DNA of 64,000 bases, taken from NCBI RefSeq assembly GCF_026072635.1, contig NZ_AP023081.1, positions 590,501 through 654,500 on the forward strand. The letters are read 5' to 3'. The position numbers and the translations under genes were made by a program. The notes under the pieces were generated by a model, which did no database searches, had not been told where the DNA came from, and saw nothing but the letters and a program-made list of their open reading frames with translations. Position 1 is the first letter of the stretch. Every line of letters begins with the position of its first letter. The stretch is from Pseudomonas solani. Its GTDB lineage: Bacteria; Pseudomonadota; Gammaproteobacteria; Pseudomonadales; Pseudomonadaceae. Of this stretch, positions 1 through 7,975 are shown in pieces.

Positions 1-993
1 GTTGGTGCTGACCAGGAGGATGGCGCCGAAACCGATGATGAAGGTGAGGATGTAGAAGTAGCCGATGAAGCCGGTGGCGAAGAACACCGATTTACGGGCT
101 TCCTTGGCATCGCTGACGGTGAAGAAGCGCATCAGGATGTGCGGCAGGCCGGCGGTGCCGAACATCAGCGCCAGGCCGAGGGAGATCGCCGAGATCGGAT
201 CCTTCACCAGGCCGCCGGGGCTCATGATGGCCTCGCCTTTCGGGTGGACCTTGATGGCCTCGCTGAACAGCATGCCGATGTCGAAGTTGACGTGCTTGAG
301 CACCATGATCGCCATGAAGGAGGCGCCGGACAGCAACATCACCGCCTTGATGATCTGCACCCAGGTGGTGGCCAGCATGCCGCCGAACAGCACGTAGAGC
401 ACCATCAACACGCCCACCAGGACCACGGCCACGTGGTAGTTCAGGCCGAACAGCAGTTCGATCAGCTTGCCGGCACCGACCATCTGCGCGATCAGGTAGA
501 AGGCCACCACCACCAGAGAACCGCAGGCGGACAGGGTGCGGATTTCCTTCTGCTTGAGGCGGTAGGAGGCGACGTCGGCGAAGGTGTACTTGCCCAGGTT
601 GCGCAGGCGCTCGGCGATCAGGAAGAGGATCACCGGCCAGCCGACGAGGAAGCCGATCGAATAGATCAGGCCGTCGTAGCCGGAGGTGTAGACCAGGGCG
701 GAAATACCCAGGAAGGACGCCGCGGACATGTAGTCACCGGCGATCGCCAGGCCGTTCTGGAAACCGGTGATGCTGCCGCCGGCGGTATAGAAGTCGGCGG
801 TCGACTTGCTGCGCTTGGACGCCCAGTAGGTGATGTAGAGGGTGAAGCCGACAAAGACCACGAACATCACGATGGCGGAGACGTTCAGCGGCTGGCGCTG
901 CACGTCGCCTTCGAGGGCGCCGGCGGCCCACAGGGCCGGGGCCACGGCCATCAGGCCGACAATGCCGCAGATGGAGAGAATGCGCGCGATCAT
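1..993 (-). CDS. actP: Cation/acetate symporter ActP (partial, 3' end outside window)
   Basis: The minus-strand frame is open from the ATG at 993 to the window edge (331 codons) with no stop, so the C-terminal part is missing. The translation starts with a signal-like segment (MIARILSICGIVGLMAV) and then gives sodium:solute symporter (SSS) helices, including the stretch ADFYTAGGSITGFQNGLAIA typical of ActP. ActP is known to import acetate and similar short carboxylates across the inner membrane with a cation. The start ATG overlaps the stop of the upstream yjcH-like gene by four bases (ATGA), so the two form one translationally coupled unit. Palindromes near 1370-1411 are candidate CrbR/ErdR sites. 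Family assignment is firm; substrate is inferred from the family and the yjcH pairing. Confidence 0.93.
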   Translation of the reverse strand, partial: MIARILSICGIVGLMAVAPALWAAGALEGDVQRQPLNVSAIVMFVVFVGFTLYITYWASKRSKSTADFYTAGGSITGFQNGLAIAGDYMSAASFLGISALVYTSGYDGLIYSIGFLVGWPVILFLIAERLRNLGKYTFADVASYRLKQKEIRTLSACGSLVVVAFYLIAQMVGAGKLIELLFGLNYHVAVVLVGVLMVLYVLFGGMLATTWVQIIKAVMLLSGASFMAIMVLKHVNFDIGMLFSEAIKVHPKGEAIMSPGGLVKDPISAISLGLALMFGTAGLPHILMRFFTVSDAKEARKSVFFATGFIGYFYILTFIIGFGAILLVSTN

Positions 994-1301
994 TGCTGCG
1001 CCTCCTTGAGGACTTCGCGGTTCAGACGGTCGAACTCGCCATTGGCGCGGCGCACGTAGATGCCGGTGAGCACGAAGGCGGAGACGATCAGGCCGACGCC
1101 GATCGGGATGCCCCAGGTGATGGACGAGCCCGGGCTGAGCTTGGTGCCGAGCACCTGGGGCTCGAAGGCGATGAGCAGGATGAAGGCCAGGTACAGGCCG
1201 AGCATGATGGCGGAGAGAATCCAGGCGAAGCGTTCGCGCTTGGCGACCAACTCCTGGAATCGCGGATTCTCGTGAATCCGCTGGTAGATGCTGTCGTTCA
1301 T
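990..1301 (-). CDS. yjcH: DUF485 inner-membrane protein YjcH
   Basis: This 103-residue protein has a charged N-terminus (MNDSIYQRIHENPRFQELV), two hydrophobic helices at about residues 28-48 and 63-84, and a charged tail, which is the DUF485/YjcH pattern. YjcH is nearly always encoded just upstream of actP, and here the two reading frames overlap by four bases. Its molecular role is not established; it is thought to assist the acetate permease. The gene lies first in the unit, so the promoter should be in the 1302-1528 gap, which carries two palindromes that could bind the acetate-switch regulator. Length is normal for the family. Confidence 0.92.
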   Translation of the reverse strand: MNDSIYQRIHENPRFQELVAKRERFAWILSAIMLGLYLAFILLIAFEPQVLGTKLSPGSSITWGIPIGVGLIVSAFVLTGIYVRRANGEFDRLNREVLKEAQQ

Positions 1302-1369
1302 TGTTGTTGTCCTCTACACAGCACGTTAGTGGTGAAAACAACTCTAGAACGCTCGTACACAGGCAACAG

Positions 1370-1411
1370 ACGACCTTAGTCGTAGCGTGGGGGCTTTCTC
1401 GACCAAGGTCG
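1370..1411. promoter_or_regulatory. Two candidate CrbR/ErdR-type operators upstream of yjcH-actP
   Basis: Two inverted repeats lie in the yjcH promoter region: ACGAC-CTTA-GTCGT at 1370-1383 and CGACC-AA-GGTCG at 1400-1411, with centres about 29 bp apart. A perfect 16-nt palindrome with the same core occurs at 42039-42054 upstream of the MxtR/CrbS-type kinase. The acetate switch (CrbS/MxtR with CrbR/ErdR) is known to control acetate genes in pseudomonads. Naming the binding protein is inference. Confidence 0.45.
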
Positions 1412-1528
1412 TAGGCCATTCATATAGGCGCTCTATCAGCACCATTTCCCATGCATATTTCCTTACATGGAACAGGGCCTCTACTCTGCACGTAACTCGG
1501 AATCATTCCCATCTAAGGGAGACCCATC

Positions 1529-1753
1529 ATGCTCAAGACCGTCACCTTCACCGTCATGCACTTCGGCATCGCCTTCACCGTCGCCTACCTGCTCACCGGT
1601 AGCGTCGCCATCGGTGGCCTGGTGGCGATCGTCGAGCCGCTGGTCAACTCCGTGGGCTTCTACGTCCACGAGAAGGTCTGGAAGCGCTTCGAGAAGGCCA
1701 AGGCCGAAGGCCCGGCGGCGCCTCGGGGCAACTGGTTGCACCAGCACGCCTGA
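1529..1753 (+). CDS. DUF2061 small membrane protein
   Basis: The gene encodes 74 residues with two hydrophobic segments (about 5-25 and 27-46) and the family's VEPLVNSVGFYVHEKVW signature. The start follows AAGGGAG at good spacing. Length fits the DUF2061 family, whose members are small inner-membrane proteins of unknown function, often fused or adjacent to sulfur-assimilation genes elsewhere; no such genes are here. It stands alone between the divergent yjcH-actP unit and the GH17 gene. The C-terminal tail is basic and then proline/alanine-rich, and probably cytoplasmic. Confidence 0.85.
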   Translation: MLKTVTFTVMHFGIAFTVAYLLTGSVAIGGLVAIVEPLVNSVGFYVHEKVWKRFEKAKAEGPAAPRGNWLHQHA

Positions 1754-1874
1754 ACGGGCCGGAAAACACCTCGGTAATGCGCTGAAACCAGTTAGCAGGT
1801 GGCCAGCGCATTCCTACCGAACAGCTGAATCCGCTAAGATGCGCGGCTTTGCCGCCACCACGCGCCCTTAGCCC

Positions 1875-3425
1875 ATGAGCCAGACCCGTCACTTCCCCGT
1901 TCTGCCCTACCTGCTCGCCTCGATCGCCGCCCTGCTGCTGCTCGCCGCCCTCTGGTACGGCCAGGGCAAGCCGGTGATCCTGCCCGATGCGGCCACCCCG
2001 ACGCACAAGCTGCAATGCGCCTCCTACAGCCCGTTCGACAAGGACCAGTCGCCGTTCGACCAGCCCTTCGTGCTGCGCCCCGAACGCATGGACGCCGACC
2101 TCGAACTGCTCGCCACCCGCTTCCATTGCGTGCGCACCTACTCCATGACCGGCCTCGAAGCCATCCCGGAGCTGGCCCGCAAGCACGGCCTGAAGCTGAT
2201 GCTCGGCGCCTGGGTCAACGGCAACCCGGTGGACACCGGCAAGGAGATCGACGCGCTGATCAAGGCCGCCAACGCCAACCCGGACGTGGTCGAGGCGGTG
2301 ATCGTCGGTAACGAGACACTGCTGCGCAAGGAAGTCACCGGCACCCAGCTGGCCAAGCTGATCGGCCAGGTGAAAGCCCAGGTCAAGCAGCCGGTCACCT
2401 ATGCGGATGTGTGGGAGTTCTGGCTCAAGCACCCTGAAGTCGCCCCGGCGGTGGACTTCCTCACCATTCACCTGCTGCCCTACTGGGAAGACGACCCCGC
2501 CGGCATCCACGAGGCCCTGGCCCACGTGAAGGACATCCGCGAGGAGTTCGGTACGCGCTTCGCACCCAAGGACATCGTGATCGGCGAAACCGGCTGGCCC
2601 AGCGAAGGCCGCCAGCGCGAAACCGCCCTGCCCAGCCGCGTCAACGAAGCCCTGTTCATCCGTGGCTTCGTGCACATGGCCGAAGAGAACGGCTGGCGCT
2701 ACAACCTGATCGAAGCCTTCGACCAGCCCTGGAAGCGCGAAAGCGAAGGCGCTGTCGGCGGCTACTGGGGCCTGTTCAGTGCTGACCGTACCGAGAAGGG
2801 CGTGCTCGCCGGCCCGGTTTCCAACCTGCCGAACTGGCCGCTGTGGCTTTCCGTCAGCGGGCTGATCTTCGCCCTCACCCTGATCGTCGCCGGGCGCCCC
2901 GCCTCCAGCCGCGCCGCCCTGCTGCTGCCCCTGCTGGCCGCACTGGGTGCCGGTTGCATCGGCATGTGGGCCGAACTGGCGCGCATCACCGCTCGCTTCG
3001 CCGGTGAATGGGCCTGGGCGGCCTTCATCGTCGGCCTCAACCTGGTGGTGCTGATGCACGGCGCCTTGGCGCTGTCGACCCGCGAAGGCGCCCGTGGCCG
3101 CCTGTTCGCCTGGCTCGACACCCGTGCCAGTTGGTGGCTGTCCGCCTCTGGCTTCGCCGGTGCCGTGCTGATGCTGGCCCTGGTCTTCGACGCCCGCTAC
3201 CGCAGCTTCCCCAGCGCCGCACTGCTGCTGCCGGCGGTGGTCTACCTGTGCCGCCCGGTGAAAGCACCGCGCCGCGAGATCGCCCTGCTGGCTCTGTTCA
3301 TCGGCCTGGGCATCATCCCGCAGCTCTATGAGGAGACCCTGGGCAATATCCAGGCGATCGGCTGGGCCGCCACCGCCCTGCTGCTGACCCTCGCCCTGGT
3401 ACGCAGCCTGCGCCTCGGCCGCTGA
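1875..3425 (+). CDS. Membrane-bound GH17-type beta-glucan glucosyltransferase/hydrolase
   Basis: The product has 516 residues: an N-terminal membrane anchor (about 8-28), a periplasmic glycoside hydrolase family 17 domain (about 45-310) and a C-terminal block of roughly seven hydrophobic helices. The GH17 acid/base motif VGNETLL and the nucleophile motif GETGWPS are both intact. Pseudomonad proteins of this architecture are often annotated as beta-(1-3)/(1-6) glucan synthases or transferases acting on periplasmic glucans; the exact linkage cannot be read from sequence. The gene is monocistronic and ends at a strong hairpin terminator at 3441. The start at 1875 puts the anchor directly at the N-terminus. 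Confidence 0.85.
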   Translation: MSQTRHFPVLPYLLASIAALLLLAALWYGQGKPVILPDAATPTHKLQCASYSPFDKDQSPFDQPFVLRPERMDADLELLATRFHCVRTYSMTGLEAIPELARKHGLKLMLGAWVNGNPVDTGKEIDALIKAANANPDVVEAVIVGNETLLRKEVTGTQLAKLIGQVKAQVKQPVTYADVWEFWLKHPEVAPAVDFLTIHLLPYWEDDPAGIHEALAHVKDIREEFGTRFAPKDIVIGETGWPSEGRQRETALPSRVNEALFIRGFVHMAEENGWRYNLIEAFDQPWKRESEGAVGGYWGLFSADRTEKGVLAGPVSNLPNWPLWLSVSGLIFALTLIVAGRPASSRAALLLPLLAALGAGCIGMWAELARITARFAGEWAWAAFIVGLNLVVLMHGALALSTREGARGRLFAWLDTRASWWLSASGFAGAVLMLALVFDARYRSFPSAALLLPAVVYLCRPVKAPRREIALLALFIGLGIIPQLYEETLGNIQAIGWAATALLLTLALVRSLRLGR

Positions 3426-3440
3426 ACCAGATGCAACGAA

Positions 3441-3467
3441 AAAGGGATGCCTCGGCATCCCTTTTTT
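3441..3467 (+). terminator. Rho-independent terminator after the GH17 gene
   Basis: AAAGGGATGCC and GGCATCCCTTT form a perfect stem with a two-base loop, followed by a run of T. It lies 16 bases after the stop codon. Confidence 0.9.
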
Positions 3468-3496
3468 ATGGCCCGCGATAACCGGCCTGCTGGCGT

Positions 3497-3553
3497 GGGA
3501 ACGGTTTCAACCGCGATGCAGCGGGCAGGGCCTTTCGCGAATGAATTGGCTAT
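3497..3553. repeat. REP-like extragenic palindromic element
   Basis: The stretch contains GTGGGAACGGTTTCAACCGCG and then GGCCTTTCGCGAATGAATTG, both typical of pseudomonad REP units in which a GGGAGCG-like core pairs with a CGCGA arm. It sits just after the GH17 terminator. Identity as a REP unit is by pattern memory, not by alignment. Confidence 0.5.
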
Positions 3554-3564
3554 GTCGGCGTTAA

Positions 3565-3885
3565 GTGTTGCTAGAGGATTTGAGCCCAGCTGATTGCCGA
3601 GTTCTGCTGGTGCTTTTGGTTTCGCCCACCCGGGCGAGTCTCTTTTGGCAGTCGTCGGGGTGCCGAACCACCCAAAAGAAACCAAAAGGGCTTGCCCCAT
3701 CATCCGGCCCCGGCTTCGCCGGGGTTCCCTCACTCCATCGTTGCTCTGGGGGCCGGCGCGATGGGCCATCCATGGCCTGGCGGGCCTCTCGCGGCATCCA
3801 TGCCGCTCGTCCCCCGGCGCAACGACTGCGTTCGGCCTCCTGGAGGGGCGTTGGCGGCTGCTCCAACTTTCTTCGTCCAGCGCAT
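3565..3885. repeat. Dispersed intergenic element with no credible gene
   Basis: This stretch has short inverted arms (CTTTTGGTTTC at 3614-3624 against GAAACCAAAAG at 3679-3689; GGCCCCGGC-TTCG-CCGGGG near 3704). It has open frames on both strands rich in Gly, Arg, Ser and Pro, none with a domain, a ribosome site or plausible composition. I recall near-identical sequences recurring between genes in Pseudomonas and Xanthomonas, often miscalled as short hypothetical proteins. I therefore call a repeat, not a gene. Its function is unknown. Confidence 0.5.
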
Positions 3886-3909
3886 CACCACAGGTGCGCA
3901 CAGGCTTTC

Positions 3910-4216
3910 GTAGGATGGTGTAGAGCGAAGCGAAACCCATGCGGTGGAGGTGGTACGAACTCTTGGACGCCCGGAAATGGTCGTGCTTGAGCGCCTGCAT
4001 TAAAACCACAACAGCTAACGCAGACAGAGCCAATGAATTCGCCCACGACAACGCCCCAGGGCATCCCGCACACAAACAACGGGTTGCACCCGACCTACAG
4101 GCTCACCCACGCCATCTAGGGGCGACTTCAGTCGCCAAGCAGGCCGCAGGGCTGCCACTGCAGGGTGTTCCCCGGCAGCACCGCCTGGTGGATGAGAAGA
4201 GCGCCATCCACCCTAC
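3910..4216. repeat. Fragments of GTAGG-type extragenic repeats
   Basis: A left arm GTAGGATGG with AGAGCGAAGCGAAACCCATG (3910-3941) is matched in the opposite sense by CATCCACCCTAC (4205-4216). A local hairpin GGTGGATG/CATCCACC (4187-4212) and the fragment TTGCACCCGACCTACAG near 4083 lie between. No gene is credible here; the ORFs are low-quality and overlap the repeats. Confidence 0.45.
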
Positions 4217-4270
4217 ACAGCCCGACGCAACGAAGCCGAACCCGGCCATGCCGCCCCAACCCGCAGGCGA

Positions 4271-4296
4271 AAAAAAGGACGCCGAAGCGTCCTTTT
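4271..4296. terminator. Bidirectional hairpin terminator
   Basis: AAAAAAGGACGC-CGAA-GCGTCCTTTTT is symmetrical, with A-run and T-run flanks, so it can stop transcription from either side. It lies 18 bases beyond the stop of the minus-strand membrane protein gene and at the end of the repeat island. Confidence 0.85.
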
Positions 4297-4314
4297 TCAT
4301 TCCGCGCCGCGTCT

Positions 4315-4695
4315 TCAGGCGATGCTCAGCCCGCCACGGGGCGCGCGCACCAGGCGCAGGGCGGCGATGACGATGGCGAACACACCGAGGCTGGCGCTGT
4401 AGAGCACCAGGGCCGGCAGGGCGAAGAGCATGGCCGCCACGCCCAGGCCCCAGCCGGCGCGGCCGGGTACGAAGAAGGCGACCAGGGACAGCACCAGGGC
4501 GCTCCAGGCGATGACGCGGAAGTGGATGAGCAGGCCGAGGTTGGCGCGCACCTGGCATTCCCAGCGCTGGGCATCATCGACGCACAGGCCGACCCACTGG
4601 CCGTCCTCCATCAGGCCGTAGCGCAGGCCATAGCTGGCCGCCAGCCAGAGCGACAGGACCACCAGCAGGATGATCAGGGGCAGACGGCGTGACAT
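4315..4695 (-). CDS. Small inner-membrane protein of unknown function
   Basis: I start the gene at the ATG at 4695, which follows GGAGAGAACC; a longer frame to 4875 adds 60 residues of unlikely composition. The 126-residue product begins with a hydrophobic helix (RLPLIILLVVLSLWLAASYGL), then has a polar loop with two cysteines in a CVDDAQRWEC context, and then two or three more hydrophobic helices up to residue about 115. I recognise no named family. The loop cysteines are likely periplasmic and could form a disulfide. The gene is divergent from the hydrolase-mlaA pair and ends near a bidirectional terminator. Confidence 0.75.
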   Translation of the reverse strand: MSRRLPLIILLVVLSLWLAASYGLRYGLMEDGQWVGLCVDDAQRWECQVRANLGLLIHFRVIAWSALVLSLVAFFVPGRAGWGLGVAAMLFALPALVLYSASLGVFAIVIAALRLVRAPRGGLSIA

Positions 4696-4931
4696 GGTTC
4701 TCTCCGAAGAATTGAAAGCGGCGCCAAGGATAAACGCACGCTCGCCGTATGCAAGACAAAGTCTGTAAACAGCGCTAACAAGGAGGCCTGGACCCGCCGT
4801 TGCGCCGGGTGCATGCTGTCCGGCGCCCCGTGAAGGCATTTCGCCTTCCCTCACGGCACTTTGGCGAGCCCGCACTTGTCATAGCATCGGTATCCCCTCA
4901 GCCCGACTTCCTGCAAAGGGACTTGAACCTC

Positions 4932-6227
4932 ATGCTCCGTCTCCGCCTCGCTGCCCTGCTCGGCAGCCTGCTTCTGAGTGCCCCGCTGTGGGCGGCCGAT
5001 ATAGATGCTGCCGGCTATGGCTTCCCGCTGACCAACCCGTTCGAGGCGACCATCGCCACCACGCCACCGGAGCTGCGCCCCGACCTGCCGGCGGACGAGG
5101 ACATCGACCAGGCCGACTACGACCTCAAGCTGCGCCCCGAACGCGAGTTCAAGCTGCCGGACAACTTCTGGCCGGTGAAGACCCTGCGTTACCGCCTGGC
5201 CCAGCAGGACCACGCCGCGCCGCTGATCTTCATCATCGCCGGCACCGGGGCCCACTATTCCAGCAGCCAGGCCGAGTACCTGAAGCGGCTGTTCTACGGC
5301 GCCGGCTTCCACGTGGTGCAGCTGTCCTCGCCCACCAGCTACGACTTCATGGCCGCCGCCTCGCGCTTCGCCACGCCGGGGCTTTCCAACGAAGACGCCG
5401 ACGACCTCTACCGGGTGATGCAGGCCGTGCGAGCCCAGCACCCGAAACTGCCGGTCACCGAGTACCACCTCACCGGCTACAGCCTCGGCGCCCTCGAGGC
5501 GGCCTTCGTCAGCAAGCTCGACGAGACGCGCCGCAGCTTCAACTTCAAGCGCGTGCTGCTGCTCAACCCGCCAGTGAACCTGTACACCTCCATCAGCAAC
5601 CTCGACCGCCTGGTACAGACCCGGGTCAAGGGCATCGACAACAACACCACCTTCTACCAGGTGGTGCTGGGCAAGCTGACCCGCTACTTCCAGCAGCGCG
5701 GCTACGTCGACCTCAACGACGCCCTGCTCTACGATTTCCAGCAATCCAAGCAGAAGCTCTCGGACGAGCAGATGGCGATGCTCATCGGCACCTCCTTCCG
5801 CTTCTCCTCCTCGGACATCGCCTTCACCTCGGACCTGATCAACCGCCGCGGCCTGATCACCCCGGTGAAGCTGCCGATCACCGAGGGCACCAGCCTCACG
5901 CCCTTCTTCAAGCGCGCGCTGCAGTGCGACTTCGACTGCTACATCACCGAGCAACTGATTCCCTTCTGGCGCGCCCGCTTCGACGGCGGCAGCCTCACCC
6001 AGCTAATCAACCAGGTAAGCCTCTACGGCCTGGAGGATTACCTGAAACAGAGCGGGAAGATCGCCGTGATGCACAATGCCGACGACGTCATCCTCGGCCC
6101 GGGCGACCTGGGCTTCCTGCGCCGCACCTTCGGCGACCGCCTGACCGTCTACCCCCATGGCGGCCACTGCGGCAACCTCAACTACCGCGTCAACAGCGAC
6201 GCCATGCTGGAGTTCTTCCGTGGCTAA
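4932..6227 (+). CDS. Exported alpha/beta-hydrolase-fold serine hydrolase
   Basis: The ATG at 4932 begins a clear signal peptide (LRLAALLGSLLLSAPLWAA), so the longer frame from 4800 was rejected. The 431-residue product has a GTGAH segment, a nucleophile elbow GYSLGA (about residue 184) and a late HGGH motif that can supply the catalytic histidine; NADDVILG before it may supply the acid. This fits a periplasmic alpha/beta hydrolase, perhaps an esterase or lipase. The stop lies inside the start of the mlaA-like gene (8-base overlap), so the two are translated together, which suggests a role near outer-membrane lipid handling. Substrate is unknown. Confidence 0.82.
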   Translation: MLRLRLAALLGSLLLSAPLWAADIDAAGYGFPLTNPFEATIATTPPELRPDLPADEDIDQADYDLKLRPEREFKLPDNFWPVKTLRYRLAQQDHAAPLIFIIAGTGAHYSSSQAEYLKRLFYGAGFHVVQLSSPTSYDFMAAASRFATPGLSNEDADDLYRVMQAVRAQHPKLPVTEYHLTGYSLGALEAAFVSKLDETRRSFNFKRVLLLNPPVNLYTSISNLDRLVQTRVKGIDNNTTFYQVVLGKLTRYFQQRGYVDLNDALLYDFQQSKQKLSDEQMAMLIGTSFRFSSSDIAFTSDLINRRGLITPVKLPITEGTSLTPFFKRALQCDFDCYITEQLIPFWRARFDGGSLTQLINQVSLYGLEDYLKQSGKIAVMHNADDVILGPGDLGFLRRTFGDRLTVYPHGGHCGNLNYRVNSDAMLEFFRG

Positions 6228-6987
6228 GCACGTTCTCCTCCTCGCCCTGCTGCTGGCCAGCGCCCCCCTTCTCGCCGACGAGCGCCAGGAGCCGGATGGC
6301 TTCACCGAGCCGCTCCAGCGCTTGCAGTTCAACCCCGGGCTCGACCAGCGCGAATTCGAGCGCTCCACCTTCGACGCCCTGGAGGTCTACGACCCGCTGG
6401 AGTCCTGGAACCGACGCGTGTACCACTTCAACTACCGCTTCGACCAATGGGTGTTCCTGCCCGTGGTGCGCGGCTACACCTACGTCACCCCGCGCTTCGT
6501 GCGCAGTGGCGTGAGCAACTTCTTCAGCAACCTGGGTGATGTGCCCAACCTGCTCAACAGCCTGCTGCAGTTCAAGGGCCAGCGCTCGATGGAAGTCACC
6601 GGGCGCCTGTTGCTCAACACCACCCTAGGCGTGGCCGGGCTCTGGGACCCGGCCACGATGATGGGCCTGCCCAAGCAGAGCGAGGACTTCGGCCAGACCC
6701 TGGGCTTCTACGGCCTCGGTGCCGGGCCCTACCTGATGCTGCCGATCCTCGGCCCCTCCAACCTGCGCGACACCGGCGGCCTGGTGGTGGACTTCGTGGC
6801 AGACAACCAGATCAACTTCCTCAACGTGCCCGAGGTCAGCCGCGACCACCCGGAGATCAGCCTGCTGCGGGCGGTGGACAAGCGCTACACCACCAGCTTC
6901 CGCTACGGCCAGCTCAACTCGCCCTTCGAGTACGAGAAGATCCGCTACGTGTACACCGAGTCGCGCAAGCTGCAGATCGCCGAGTGA
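6220..6987 (+). CDS. mlaA: MlaA/VacJ family protein (no lipobox)
   Basis: MlaA removes misplaced phospholipids from the outer leaflet of the outer membrane and passes them to the Mla system. The GTG at 6220 overlaps the preceding stop and starts a signal sequence (AKHVLLLALLLASAPLLA) followed by DERQ. The body carries family motifs such as DPLESWNRRVYHFNYRFDQW, then NFFSNLGDVPNLLNSLLQ and a glycine-rich middle. Length, 255 residues, is normal. Unlike E. coli MlaA there is no cysteine at the cleavage site, so it may be a soluble or porin-bound form. Pseudomonads often have two VacJ paralogues; this could be the secondary one. The partner hydrolase gene is upstream. Confidence 0.88.
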   Translation: MAKHVLLLALLLASAPLLADERQEPDGFTEPLQRLQFNPGLDQREFERSTFDALEVYDPLESWNRRVYHFNYRFDQWVFLPVVRGYTYVTPRFVRSGVSNFFSNLGDVPNLLNSLLQFKGQRSMEVTGRLLLNTTLGVAGLWDPATMMGLPKQSEDFGQTLGFYGLGAGPYLMLPILGPSNLRDTGGLVVDFVADNQINFLNVPEVSRDHPEISLLRAVDKRYTTSFRYGQLNSPFEYEKIRYVYTESRKLQIAE

Positions 6988-6997
6988 TGCAGCCCCA

Positions 6998-7023
6998 GGC
7001 TGGCGCCGACCATGGCGCCAGCC
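6998..7023 (+). terminator. Stem-loop after the mlaA-like gene
   Basis: GGCTGGCGCC-GACCAT-GGCGCCAGCC is a perfect ten-base-pair stem just after the stop. No T-run follows, so it may be an mRNA 3' stabiliser and not a full terminator. Confidence 0.5.
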
Positions 7024-7131
7024 GGGGGCTTAGAACCCATCCAACGGCTCGATAGGAACCACGCAAAATCACGCACCATCGATTCGATTCCCTGGATTAG
7101 CATCGCCCCATTCTTTTCCAGGGAGGCTCCT

Positions 7132-7914
7132 ATGAACCGCTACCGCCAGATCATCGAACAACGCCCCGGCCAGCCCGCATCCGACGGCGCCGGGGTCAAC
7201 CTGACCCGCGTCTTCGCCGAGCAGGGCATTCCGCGCTTCGACCCCTTCCTGATGCTCGACGAGTTCGGCTCGGCCAACCCGGACGACTACGTCGCCGGCT
7301 TCCCGCCCCACCCCCATCGAGGCTTCGAGACCATCACCTACATGATCGAGGGGCGCATGCGCCACGAGGACCACCTGGGCAACGTCGGCCTGCTGGAGAA
7401 CGGCGGCGTGCAGTGGATGACCGCCGCGCGCGGCATCATTCACAGCGAGATGCCGGAGCAGCAGGAGGGCGTGATGCGCGGCTTCCAGATCTGGCTCAAC
7501 CTGCCGGGCAAGGACAAGCTGGGCGACCCGGGCTACCGCGACTTCGCACCACATGAAATCCCGCGCCTGCGCACCTCGGGCGGCGTCGACGCGCTAGTGA
7601 TCGCCGGGTACTTCGATGACGGCGAGCAGCAACAGGACGGCGCCGTGCAACGCCCGCACACCGAACCGCAGCTGTTCGACCTGCACCTGCAGGCCGGCAG
7701 CCACGCGGCCCCGCGCCTGGCGGATGGCTTGCGGGTGCTGCTCTACGTCTACGAGGGCGAGGTGCACGTCAACGGCAACCCGGTGGCCAAGGGTCGCCTG
7801 GTGCGCCTCTCGGAGCAGGGTGCGCTGGAACTGGCCAGCACCGAGGGTGCCCGTGTGTTGCTGCTCGCCGGTCGCCCTTTGGGGAGCCCATCGTGCAGTA
7901 CGGCCCCTTCGTGA
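7132..7914 (+). CDS. Pirin family protein with an apparent frameshift near the C-terminus
   Basis: The ATG at 7132 follows GGGAGG. The 260-residue frame has the pirin cupin motifs HPHRGFETITYM and RGIIHSEMP, whose histidines bind the metal (about residues 62, 64 and 106). Pirins are cupin proteins; some oxidise quercetin and others act in regulation. After AGRPLG the frame ends in an unrelated tail (SPSCSTAPS). The next frame instead reads EPIVQYGPFVMNTREEIEQ and ends at the TAG at 7977-7979, which is the family's usual C-terminus. Restoring one G in the GGGG run at 7881-7884 would join them. So either the gene is mutated or the sequence lacks one base. Full-length coding span would be 7132-7979. 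Confidence 0.85.
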   Translation: MNRYRQIIEQRPGQPASDGAGVNLTRVFAEQGIPRFDPFLMLDEFGSANPDDYVAGFPPHPHRGFETITYMIEGRMRHEDHLGNVGLLENGGVQWMTAARGIIHSEMPEQQEGVMRGFQIWLNLPGKDKLGDPGYRDFAPHEIPRLRTSGGVDALVIAGYFDDGEQQQDGAVQRPHTEPQLFDLHLQAGSHAAPRLADGLRVLLYVYEGEVHVNGNPVAKGRLVRLSEQGALELASTEGARVLLLAGRPLGSPSCSTAPS

Positions 7915-7975
7915 TGAACACCCGTGAGGAAATCGAACAGGCCCTGCGCGACTACCGCGACGGCCGCCTCGCGGG

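Noticed and set aside
3565..3990. 141-residue plus-strand ORF in the repeat island
   Set aside because: Composition and overlap with inverted arms point to a dispersed element; no ribosome site. Such ORFs are often false calls.
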